Shown piece by piece: positions 11,908 to 20,121 of a stretch of 64,000 bases of DNA (positions within the stretch are counted from its first letter, which is position 1; every line of letters starts with the position of its first letter). The stretch lies in the NCBI GenBank assembly GCA_002221725.1, contig NJFT01000038.1, positions 170,781 through 234,780 of the forward strand, written 5' to 3'. The stretch is from Scedosporium boydii. Lineage: Eukaryota; Ascomycota; Sordariomycetes; Microascales; Microascaceae. The notes beneath the pieces are model-generated. The model ran no database searches, was not told where the DNA came from, and saw only the letters and a list, made by a program, of their open reading frames with translations. Position numbers and translations under genes: made by a program.

Positions 11908-12207
11908 ATGCGTGCCTCAGTCATTGCCATCCTCGTCGGCCTCCTGGCCACGCAGGTCATCGCAAGCCCATTGACCAACAAGATCATCGAACCCGCCGGC
12001 CGTAGTGGCTACAATAAGCGACAGGAGTTCGAGACGGAGGGACGAAGCGGATACAACAAGCGCCAGGAATTTGAAACTGAGGGGCGAAGTGGCTACAACA
12101 AACGCCAGGAGTTCGAGACCGAAGGCCGGAGTGGCTATAACAAGCGACAGGAGTTTGAAACGGAAGGACGCAGCGGGTATAACAAACGAGCTGACTTTGA
12201 GGCCTAA
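11908..12207 (+). CDS. Secreted Kex2-processed repeat peptide precursor (RiPP/repellent-type, five repeats)
   Basis: 99 aa. A classic signal peptide (residues 1-19, cleaved after VIAS) is followed by a short spacer and then a 14-residue unit, GRSGYNKRQEFETE, repeated four times, a fifth GRSGYNKR, and a tail ADFEA. Each unit contains a KR dibasic site, the cleavage signal of the Golgi protease Kex2/KexB. Cleavage followed by removal of KR would release up to four copies of QEFETEGRSGYN. Precursors of this design in fungi include repellent-type surface peptides, mating factors and dikaritin RiPPs, whose core tyrosine is cyclised by UstY (DUF3328) oxidases. Each repeat has a tyrosine near its end, but no UstY-like gene was seen nearby. 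The nucleotide repeats differ at synonymous sites while the protein stays constant, which argues for selection. Product identity is unknown. Confidence 0.75.
   Translation: MRASVIAILVGLLATQVIASPLTNKIIEPAGRSGYNKRQEFETEGRSGYNKRQEFETEGRSGYNKRQEFETEGRSGYNKRQEFETEGRSGYNKRADFEA
11998..12189 (+). repeat. 42-bp coding tandem repeat (4.6 units)
   Basis: Units at 11998-12039, 12040-12081, 12082-12123, 12124-12165 and a partial unit at 12166-12189. Amino-acid identity between units is complete, while third codon positions vary (for example AAG CGA, AAG CGC and AAA CGC for KR). Confidence 0.9.
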
Positions 12208-13104
12208 GGTCGAAGTGGATATGATATAACTGGGGTCTCTCACCAGTGGTTTGCTGCTATTCATCGTCTTCTCCTATTTGAGCCCTCCTTGAGAGGGCTA
12301 GGAGAGGGTGGCAGCATAGGAGCCCTTTCTTTATGACTTGCCAGATGTGCTTTTGTTAGGAATGGAGTAAATTGCAACCGGCCAGCGGGTAGTGGTTGTG
12401 AGCTCCATATATCTCAATGTACCTTCGCGATTCAACTCCGAAGGTTGTCGTTTCAACCCGGAGGCAGAGTGGTTCGATGCTTCATGGACTGTAGAGTCTT
12501 TGTACTTATTCGGAAGTCTCGAACGAGACTCTATCATCATTCTTATCGTTGAAGTAGGTTAGCCCAACTGTTTTCATTGTGATCACATCGAGATTGGATC
12601 TACTAGTAAGATAGTCTGGGACACTTACATGGATATTGATCAAACTTTTGACTTTTGTTTCCCTCTTGAGAGAGAGGTTAATACCGGGTTAGCCTCGATT
12701 ACTCGATTTCCCTAAAAGGACGAAATGTGCCAATAGTTGATCACCATAGACTCGGACAGTCGCTCTATCTATAGCATAGAGGTGTGTTGAATGTGCCTGA
12801 AAGGAGATTTGAGCGTTATCTCCCAAACAATGTACTTACCTGGCTTTGTGCCTTGGAAAAGAAAAGAAACCGATCTCTAAGCCATTTCACCTTCCATTGT
12901 GCTTAGCCGTGAATCTTTACAGCTTGTTAAGGTTACGGTTACATATAGTGGAGAATGAACCACCGTAACCTCCAAATTCCCTTGATCTAGCTTTATCCTT
13001 AGAGAAATATGCCTAGTAGAGGAATGCCGCATAATTGGTATGGAAAGTTTTGTGTGAATTAGTATTTTTGTGAGTAGGGCTTGTTCTTGCTTGGGCTTTT
13101 GATT
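12208..13104. other. 3' region of the precursor gene and gap before the nested transposons
   Basis: Directly after the stop codon the frame continues GRSGYD, a degenerate sixth repeat (12208-12225). The remaining sequence up to the pogo element shows no coding region that I can support. Confidence 0.5.
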
Positions 13105-13106
13105 TA
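13105..13106. repeat. TA target-site duplication, left side of the pogo-type element
   Basis: TA directly precedes the left inverted repeat. The matching TA follows the right repeat at 22869-22870. TA duplication is the hallmark of Tc1/mariner/pogo insertion. Confidence 0.8.
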
Positions 13107-13159
13107 AGTCAAAGGACCCCCTTTTGGTCCACCCCCTCATTTGGTCCACCCCAAAATCC
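13107..13159 (+). repeat. Left terminal inverted repeat (53 bp) of the pogo-type element
   Basis: It is complementary to 22816-22868 with no mismatch seen by eye. It holds an internal direct repeat, TTTGGTCCACCCC, twice, a possible transposase-binding repeat. Confidence 0.9.
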
Positions 13160-13299
13160 ATACCCGCCAATCTACCCACTCATCAAGAACACCTATTTCA
13201 ACCCACTTTCAAGCTACCATGATACATGAACCTGTCTCACTAGTACTTTCCATATCGCTAGATTCATATACATCATTATTAACTTCTTCCACTTCCATT

Positions 13300-13692
13300 T
13301 AGGCCCTCTGGATATCCTCAATATTTGCAAACTTCGAATTTGGACTCAAATCAACCTTCTTCCATTTCGTTAGCCTTGTAGCTTCAAGCTGACTTTCTAG
13401 AGACTTAATCTTCTACTGGGCAGTAGCTAGCTCAAATGACTTCTCCTTAAAAGCTTTGTAGATCTTTTTAAATAGTAGCCGCTATGTAGTAGTATGTTGA
13501 TTAATAGTATTAGATTGGTGTAGCTGATCCTATAGGTCCTTTACCTTCCTTGGAGTCGACTAGACTATTATAGATAAATTAGATGCCTAATCTAAGTTGG
13601 GAATAGCTCTATTAGCTTCCTGGGGGGTCCTAGTTCCTTCCTAGAGGGCTTGTCCTAGCTGTTGAACTACATTTGGGCTGAGGAGAGGCTTG
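13300..13692 (-). pseudogene. C-terminal tail of the pogo-type transposase (left of the gypsy insertion)
   Basis: The minus strand reads AKPLLSPNVVQQLGQAL, then several segments interrupted by TAG, and ends KIKSLESQLEATRLTKWKK followed by SPNSKFANIEDIQRA. A coiled-coil-like Leu/Gln region and an FANIE-type tail are usual at the C-terminus of fungal pogo transposases. At least five TAG codons break the frame, most within contexts where CAG is expected. Confidence 0.75.
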
Positions 13693-13697
13693 GCTAC
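13693..13697. repeat. Gypsy target-site duplication, left copy (GCTAC)
   Basis: GCTAC directly before the left LTR matches GCTAC directly after the right LTR at 21597-21601. Five base pairs is the normal duplication for Ty3/gypsy integrases. Confidence 0.9.
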
Positions 13698-13919
13698 TGT
13701 AAGGATATACTGTATATAGCTCGAGGAAAGACCAGTGTCACTAAGAAGTATGTGGTTTTCAAAAGTCAATTGATAATTAAGACTTCAACTTGCCCCTTAG
13801 AATGACTTGTCTGCTGCGAGAAACGCCTTTTGTCTCCGACCGCGCTCCGACCAGGCTCCGCAGCTGAGTCATCTGACGGCAAGTCCCGTGCTACAGTGCG
13901 CTCTCGCTCATGCCTTACA
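13698..13919 (-). repeat. 3' LTR of the gypsy element (left copy)
   Basis: 222 bp beginning TGTAAGG and ending CCTTACA, with inverted ends. By eye it is identical to 21375-21596. Confidence 0.95.
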
Positions 13920-13932
13920 ATTGTCCCCCTAA
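13920..13932 (-). promoter_or_regulatory. Polypurine tract next to the 3' LTR
   Basis: On the element's coding strand TTAGGGGGACAAT lies immediately before the 3' LTR, the expected position of the plus-strand primer in reverse transcription. Confidence 0.65.
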
Positions 13933-14242
13933 GGCCATCTGTCGGTCCCCGTAGATAGGCCTTATTCTTGGCTCCGACGGCATTGTGCTCTCTATCCTCT
14001 AATTGTTCCCTTGTGTGTTCTGGGTGTTGTGGTGTCGGCGTTGTTTCGCTTTGTCGGCGTGTGGTCGCGTGACTCTTTGTTGTTCGTTGTCGGGGTGATT
14101 GTTGCAGTGCGAATTTTTGTCGCCTTGTTTATTGTTCTGTCCCCCCGCAGCCTCTGATTGGTCTCCGATCAGGTGGCGCGCTTGTTCTTCATTGTTCTGG
14201 TTGGCCCTTTATTGTGGGGCTCAGTCGAGTCGCCCACCAACC

Positions 14243-14250
14243 ATAAATAT
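14243..14250 (+). promoter_or_regulatory. TATA-like box of the antisense gene
   Basis: ATAAATAT lies about 165 bp before the ATG at 14411 and is followed by a long pyrimidine-rich stretch, as in fungal promoters. It points opposite to gag-pol. Confidence 0.4.
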
Positions 14251-14410
14251 CTCGCCGCATCGCGCTATTCCTTCTGGGGAATTTTCCTTCCCCATACACA
14301 TCATCATCTTCCACTCCATACCAACAACCATTTCCCTTTCGAGACGTTGCGTATTTCCCTTTCCGATCCATCGGCGATGTCCTCTTACTGAAAACTGACT
14401 GCCTCACAGG

Positions 14411-15848
14411 ATGTCTATGATTGTTTCCTCGTCTGAGATTGCATCTCAGCTTCACCTTATCGAAGGTGATTCGCCGATCCCTTATGATCCTGAGATCAAA
14501 TGGCCTATGGGGTTCGGCATCCAGCCTTGCTTCCATTGTGTCGTGAGCTGTCATCGTTTTGCCTGGACTCTCTGTCTCCCTGCGGACTCCGGTCGCGTCT
14601 GCGCCCTTTGCCATACGGATGGGAAGGCTTGTCACAAGGTTCGAATCGCCGCTCCTTAGCCAGCTGGACTGCGCTAATCCTCCATTCTTCTAGATTCCCG
14701 ACGAACTTCTGGGGGCCAGTCAACGAGTTTTGATGTTTTAGGCAGACGTTGTAGCTCGATGGGCTGTCGGAGATCGTCGTGAGCCGGATGCCAAGCTCCT
14801 CGCAGATTGGAATCTACTCAAACGCCTCTGTTCCCTTCTACAGGGTTTTGTGGACGACATTATTCGCGCCGTGCCCTCTAAAGAGTCTGATCAAAACGAG
14901 GGTGTGCTCCTCGCCGCGCAGGCTCAGCTTCGCCTCAATACGATTACCGCTGCCTGGGGCCTGGTACGCGTCTTGCTCCCCTTCACTTCTTCCCTTCCAT
15001 CGTGTTCTCCAGGCTAACTCCGCTTCGTCGTCTAGGTCCAAGACCATAACCCTCGAGAGATCCAACGCCGTCTTGCTGTCCTCGGTCGTATTGGGTCGGA
15101 GAGGGCCCGTCGTGAGGCTTCCGAGGAAATTCAGAAAGCTATTGCCCTTATCAACGATGGCCCCCGCCCCCACAATCTCCACGACATTCTTGACTTTATC
15201 CAAGTCCCAATTTCTTTCGTTCGCAGTTTCACCGCCCTCGCTGACCGTCCCAACGACCTATTCCGCGCTCGTGGTGTTTTTCCTGAGGTCAACAAGAGTA
15301 AGGCTAATTCGAAGAAAAATAAGGTGCAGACTGGTCGCCAGCGGGTTCGCTGGATGGACGCAGATGTGATCTCTTTGAACCGTGGTCGTTTCTCTGCTGA
15401 TGAGGCCGGTGCGGTTCGGGATGTCTTGCGTATTCTCGGCTTGCTTGCCGCCGAGGACCCGAAGCCTCAGCGCCGCTATCGTGTCTTGCACGAACTTACC
15501 CCGACTTGGCTGGACGCTTGGCGCCGAATTCGCGATGCCCACGCTCGTGTGGGCGCTCGGGTCCAACTTCTTGAGGGCGCCGACCTGGAGGAGGAAGATG
15601 AGGGCGCTGTTGGCGGTGCCGGTGGCGACGATGGTGGTGATGGTGGCGACGGTGACGGAGGTGCTGGTCCCAGTACTCCCGCTCCCCGTTCCCCTGCTCA
15701 GAAGCGTCGCAAGACAAACGGCGGTGGTTCTGCGCGCAAGCGTCCTACTCCCCGTAAGCGCACTACTACTCATGTCACTGATCCCGACAGTGAGCCTGAG
15801 GGTCAGGGTGAGGCGGAGGGTGGTGGCGTCGGCGCCGACACATCTTAG
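14411..15848 (+). CDS. Antisense passenger gene of the gypsy element: 420-aa protein with six-cysteine cluster and acidic/basic tail
   Basis: Exons 14411-14638, 14742-14963 and 15036-15848 join in frame (76+74+271 codons including the stop) across two GT-AG introns. Residues about 40-75 hold C-x2-C-x10-C-x8-C-x2-C-x6-C, reminiscent of a fungal Zn(II)2Cys6 or zinc-knuckle cluster; an extra Cys lies in the first gap. A predicted-helical middle (AREASEEIQKAIALI and similar) follows. The C-terminus has an acidic Gly/Asp tract (about 335-355) and basic nuclear-signal-like blocks, KRRK and RKRPTPRKR. It is encoded on the strand opposite to gag-pol, between pol and the 3' LTR, converging with pol (stop codons about 210 bp apart). 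No stop interrupts it, so it seems kept with the element. A nucleic-acid-binding role is inferred. I know no named family for it. Confidence 0.7.
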
Positions 15849-16056
15849 GTGTGTCCATGATCCGGTTGTTTCTTCTCTCTTCTTTTTTTTTTTGAGTTGT
15901 ATTGGTAGTTTCCCTGCATCCGGTTTGACCTGTAGTTTACTTTTCAGTTAATGTCATTCTTTAAGGGTATCCAGGTCACTTAGTCTTAGTTTTAGTTCCG
16001 ACTGGTCGGCGCTTTGTCGCCTTCTTTGTCGTAGAATTCGATCTTTTTATTTTCTA

Positions 16057-19000
16057 TCAATCGTCCCACTTGCGGTGGGACTTCGGTTTCTTTTTCCAGT
16101 ATCTTCGCACCGCCTCCTGCGCGTTTTCTAGATACTCTTCTGGTTCCCACGTATTATATTCTACGGGCCAGCCTTCCCACTTTACGAGGTACTGCTTCTC
16201 GTCTCCGACTTGTCGGTGTGCGACCACTTCTTCTAGGGCCCATTCTTCTGGTTCCTCTAGGTCAGGGAGTATGTCTTCTCTGTATCCCTCCTCCGCCCTG
16301 TCGTACCAAGGCTCCAGTAATGATACATGGAAGACATCGTGTACTCGGCTATAACGTTCTGGTAGTTCTACCCGATAAGCCTGCGTCCCTATCTTCTCGA
16401 CTACGGTCACTCGGAGGTGGGTCGGCGCGATTTTTCTCTCGCCCGCCTTAAAACGGAAATTTTCTGTTGACAGTCCTACGACTTGGCCAACGTCAAAACT
16501 CATTGGGGTGTGCCTTTGGTTATACGCACGTGCGTGTTCGGCGCTTGCTCTCTGCCAGCAACGCTCTGCCGCTTTCCTCGTCGCTGCTAGGCAAGTCAAA
16601 CGTTCCTTGACTCCCTGGACCTTCTCCGACCGGTCCGCGACGTATTCGACGCAACGTGGGTGATACCCGTACAAGGCTTCAAATGGGGATACCCCTAATG
16701 TCGCATTCACCGCGTTGTTCATAGCGAATTCCATCTCCCTAGTCTTCCTTGACCAGTAATAGGGAGGTTGGTCGGCGTATGCCCTCAGGTACTTCGCGAT
16801 CGTGGAGTGGGAGCGCTCGTTGGCTCCGTCCGTTTGAGGGTGCCAAGCTGTTGAGATTCGCCTCTTCATGCTTAGGGCCAGACAGAGTTCCGACCAGAAG
16901 GCGCTCGTGAACAGGCTGTCTCGATCGCTAGTGATGCCTTCGGGAGTGCCGAAGCGACATTCGACTTCCCGGTATAATAACGCCGCCAGCTCTGCGGCCG
17001 TTATCGTTTTCTTTGTGGGGATCAGGACTACCATCCGGGTGAATCGACACAATATTACAAGTATCGAATCATACAGCTCTCCGTCCGAGTGGACGCTGTC
17101 CGGAAGTCCTGTGACGAAATCCAGGCTGATTTCTTGAAAAGGGTGCTCAGGAATCGGTAGAGGTTGGAGGGTACCGTACTTCTTGTGGCGCGGTCTGCTC
17201 GCGCGCTGACACCGGTCGCAGGTACGTACGTAGTCCTGGACGTCTAGGTGCATGTTGGCCCAGTGGAATTTGCGTTTCAGCAAGTCCAGCGTCCGGTTTG
17301 CGCCCATGTGGCCCATTCGTGGGTCATCGTGGTGTTTGTACAGCAACTCCGCTCTCAGGGAGCCCTCTTTAGGGATCACCAGACGGCCCTTGTAGAACAG
17401 AGTCCCGTCTGAGGCCAAGTGATATCCACCCTTCATGCCGGCGTCCTGTAGACTGTCGATAAGTTCCTTACAGTCAAGATCCAGCCGTTGCAATCGGCGC
17501 ACGGTCTTCCGGAACTCGGTGCTAGTCGTCGAGGAAAATGCCGTTTCGTTCTTTGCAATCTCTCTTGCAACCGAACGTGGGATTCGTTGGTCATGAGCCA
17601 ACGTCCCAGCTCCAGCCAATGGCTCCGGACTATCACCGTCCGATTGGCGAGCGGTCTCCACAGCTTTTCTTGGCCGTCCCCCTAGGCCGGAGGTCTTGGC
17701 TTGCCCCCTTGTAATCGCTGCTATGTGCCGGCTGGCTTCCGCTCTCAGCCGGTGTGCGCTACATTCGCACTCTGCCGCGTGGCTTGTTATCGCCACTTGA
17801 CCCTCAGAGATGGCCGCTTGTACCTGGCGGCTAGGGTTTCTGTCAGCCATGGGATCCTGAGTGGCGCCCATGCGCCTCCCATGCTCTCCTCCGACGCGGG
17901 TCTCTCTTGCCTTTGCCTCTGGCATGGCTTTATACACCTGGCGTCTCAGAGCACTCGGCAGCTCTCCTGCGAAGTGGACTTTCTGGTTTATGGTTGGGAT
18001 GAGGTCTATTAGACACACCCCTAACCCTCCTTCGGCTCTAGGCCCCTTCCCCAGCCTGAGCTTGGTCGCGAGCTCTTCTGCGACCCCTCGGTGTTCGAGC
18101 TCCCCTGATATATAATCAGGTCGCCTTGACAACGGGTCCGCGGGATTTGTCTTCCCGGGTCTATGTTCGATTTCGAAGTCGAACGCGGACAGACGATAGA
18201 CCCATCTGGCTAGTCGCCCCCTCAGATCACGCGCCGACGCCTGTACGACGCCTCTTAGTGCCTGGTGGTCGGTGAGGACCTTGAACGAGTCCCCCCCTTC
18301 TAGGAATTGTCTCCAATGTTCTAGGCTCTCCACGATAGCTAGTAGCTCCTGGTGCCCTGTGGCCCATCGGCGTTCAGTATCAGTCAGCTTCCTTGACCAG
18401 AAAGCTATCGGGTGCCATTTCCCATCAACCAATTGGGATAAGATGCCTGAGACGGCGTGTGTTGATGCGTCCGTCTCTACCCGTATGGGTCTCCCCCAGT
18501 CCCAGTGGCTAAGGATCGGGGCCCTGCTGAAAGCATCTTTTAGGGCGGCGAAGGCGTTCCGCGCCTCCGGTGGCCATTCGAAATGGCCCTTCTTGACACC
18601 CTTCTCACTCCCCTTTAACAGTGCAGTTATCGGTGCGGTTATTCCTGAGTACTTGGCGATGAATTTGCGATAAAAGTTCGCGAATCCGAGGAATATTTGC
18701 ACATCCTTGAAATTTTTAGGCTCTGGCCATTCTTGTATGGCCTGTACCCGCTCCGGGTCCATGGAGATCCCATTCCGATCGATCTGGAATCCCAAGAACT
18801 CTACCTTGTCTTGGTAGAATTGGCATTTGGATGCCTTGAGATAAAGCTGGGCTGTCTCCAGTCGTTCTACGACAGCTAGGAGGTCCCGCGTGTGTTCCTC
18901 CCTGGTTTTCGAGAAGACTAGAATATCGTCTAAGTAAACCACGCAGCATGTATCTACCAGTCCCGCCAGGGCCTTGTGAATGTAGGCCTGGAATGTGGCC

Positions 19001-20121
19001 GGGGCGTTTGTGAGCCCGAATGGCATCACCGTGTACTGAAAATGACCGTACTTGGTGCGGAACGCTGTCTTCCACTGGTCGGAGTCCTTGATCTTGATCC
19101 TGTGATAGGCGTCTCGCACGTCTAGCTTCGAGAAGAACTTTCCGCTGGACAGCTGCGAGAGTAGCTCTCCGATCAGGGGTAGAGGGTACCGATTCTTGAC
19201 TGTGATGCGGTTTAACCCTCGATAGTCAACACAGAGGCGTAGTCCCCCATCCTTTTTTGGTACAAACAGGATTGGCGCCCCTGCTGGGCTTGTGGAGTGC
19301 GAGATCCGACCGCTCTCCAGCCCTTCTTCGATGTATTGCTTGAGCTTTTCGCTCTGTTCTGGGGTGAGAGGGTAGATTGGTCCGTATGGCGGCTCTTTCC
19401 CATCGACGGTGTCGATCGTGTGTTCCGCGCCCGCGAGTGTAGGTAATTCCTTTGCCATTCGTTCTGAAAAAACGATCCTGAATTTCTCTAGTTCCGGTGG
19501 AAGGTCGCCTTCGGGGCTTCTCTCGATCGGCTCCCCATCGCCGCTTGGTTGTTTGTCCTTTTTGCCCGGGATGACGGTTATGTAAGCGACATAAAGTTCG
19601 CCCTCCTCCTGCAGGAGTGTCTTCGCAAATTGGGCGGCGTTTTCGTTTATCGCTGCATCGAACCACCAGCGATCTGTCGCCGCTGCTACTGTGATCCCTA
19701 GGTCCCGCATGCCCGGGTAGCCAATCAGGACGTCGGGGGCGTTCGCCCCCCTTTCTAATCCAAAACAGGGGACTATAACATCCCTTAGTTCCCCCCTGCA
19801 ATCTGTCAATTCGATTCGGATCCTGTACACCCCTTGGGCTCCGAGCCGTCTCCCATCGACGCTTGATAGCCCTGGGTCGTCGAATTCTTGTACGCGTTCA
19901 GGCGAGTATCGCCGTACAAAATCCATCGATACAGCGTTCGTCACTGCTCCGGTGTCTAGGTCCGTATTGATTTCAACCCATTTCTTCTTGCCCTTCCCTC
20001 GGAGTCCTGTCTTAGCCGATGCAGCTGTGCGGAGGGATTTTCCGAGTAGGCTTAACTGGGGCAGTTTTTCTACCGTAGTGGGCTGGGTTGGGTATCCCAC
20101 TACGCAGATTCGTTTCCCGAC
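16057..20121 (-). CDS. pol: Gypsy pol polyprotein (protease, RT, RNase H, integrase, chromodomain)
   Basis: About 1,350 aa. The open window starts after a TGA at 20124-20122; there is no ATG in this window, only a GTG at 20100 overlapping the gag stop, so production by frameshifting is likely. Domains: aspartic protease with DTG (residues 49-51, counted from the GTG); reverse transcriptase from about 270 with FVPKKDG and catalytic YLDD (389-392); RNase H with VETDAS (about 541); integrase with an HHCC zinc finger (GHMGANRT to CDRCQR) and a core including SLDFVTGLP, SDRDSLFTSAFW and HPQTDGANERS; and a chromodomain at the end (YLVKWEGWPVEYNTWEPEE). The chromodomain would steer integration to particular chromatin. 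No internal stop. All key catalytic residues that I can place are present. Confidence 0.95.
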   Translation of the reverse strand, partial: VGKRICVVGYPTQPTTVEKLPQLSLLGKSLRTAASAKTGLRGKGKKKWVEINTDLDTGAVTNAVSMDFVRRYSPERVQEFDDPGLSSVDGRRLGAQGVYRIRIELTDCRGELRDVIVPCFGLERGANAPDVLIGYPGMRDLGITVAAATDRWWFDAAINENAAQFAKTLLQEEGELYVAYITVIPGKKDKQPSGDGEPIERSPEGDLPPELEKFRIVFSERMAKELPTLAGAEHTIDTVDGKEPPYGPIYPLTPEQSEKLKQYIEEGLESGRISHSTSPAGAPILFVPKKDGGLRLCVDYRGLNRITVKNRYPLPLIGELLSQLSSGKFFSKLDVRDAYHRIKIKDSDQWKTAFRTKYGHFQYTVMPFGLTNAPATFQAYIHKALAGLVDTCCVVYLDDILVFSKTREEHTRDLLAVVERLETAQLYLKASKCQFYQDKVEFLGFQIDRNGISMDPERVQAIQEWPEPKNFKDVQIFLGFANFYRKFIAKYSGITAPITALLKGSEKGVKKGHFEWPPEARNAFAALKDAFSRAPILSHWDWGRPIRVETDASTHAVSGILSQLVDGKWHPIAFWSRKLTDTERRWATGHQELLAIVESLEHWRQFLEGGDSFKVLTDHQALRGVVQASARDLRGRLARWVYRLSAFDFEIEHRPGKTNPADPLSRRPDYISGELEHRGVAEELATKLRLGKGPRAEGGLGVCLIDLIPTINQKVHFAGELPSALRRQVYKAMPEAKARETRVGGEHGRRMGATQDPMADRNPSRQVQAAISEGQVAITSHAAECECSAHRLRAEASRHIAAITRGQAKTSGLGGRPRKAVETARQSDGDSPEPLAGAGTLAHDQRIPRSVAREIAKNETAFSSTTSTEFRKTVRRLQRLDLDCKELIDSLQDAGMKGGYHLASDGTLFYKGRLVIPKEGSLRAELLYKHHDDPRMGHMGANRTLDLLKRKFHWANMHLDVQDYVRTCDRCQRASRPRHKKYGTLQPLPIPEHPFQEISLDFVTGLPDSVHSDGELYDSILVILCRFTRMVVLIPTKKTITAAELAALLYREVECRFGTPEGITSDRDSLFTSAFWSELCLALSMKRRISTAWHPQTDGANERSHSTIAKYLRAYADQPPYYWSRKTREMEFAMNNAVNATLGVSPFEALYGYHPRCVEYVADRSEKVQGVKERLTCLAATRKAAERCWQRASAEHARAYNQRHTPMSFDVGQVVGLSTENFRFKAGERKIAPTHLRVTVVEKIGTQAYRVELPERYSRVHDVFHVSLLEPWYDRAEEGYREDILPDLEEPEEWALEEVVAHRQVGDEKQYLVKWEGWPVEYNTWEPEEYLENAQEAVRRYWKKKPKSHRKWDD

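Noticed and set aside
11908..12264. A dikaritin-type biosynthetic cluster around the repeat precursor
   Set aside because: No UstY/DUF3328 motif, tyrosinase, methyltransferase or transporter is readable within about 8 kb on either side. The P450 and monooxygenase are more than 40 kb away and damaged.
15258..15773. 171-codon minus-strand frame between pol and the 3' LTR
   Set aside because: It is Thr/Ser/Val-biased and exactly opposite exon 3 of the antisense gene, whose composition (Gly/Asp/Arg) explains it. No motif.
20098..20100. GTG as the true start of an independent pol gene
   Set aside because: Fungal initiation at GTG is rare. The in-frame slippery heptamer in the overlap explains Pol better, although reinitiation at TAGTG is not excluded.
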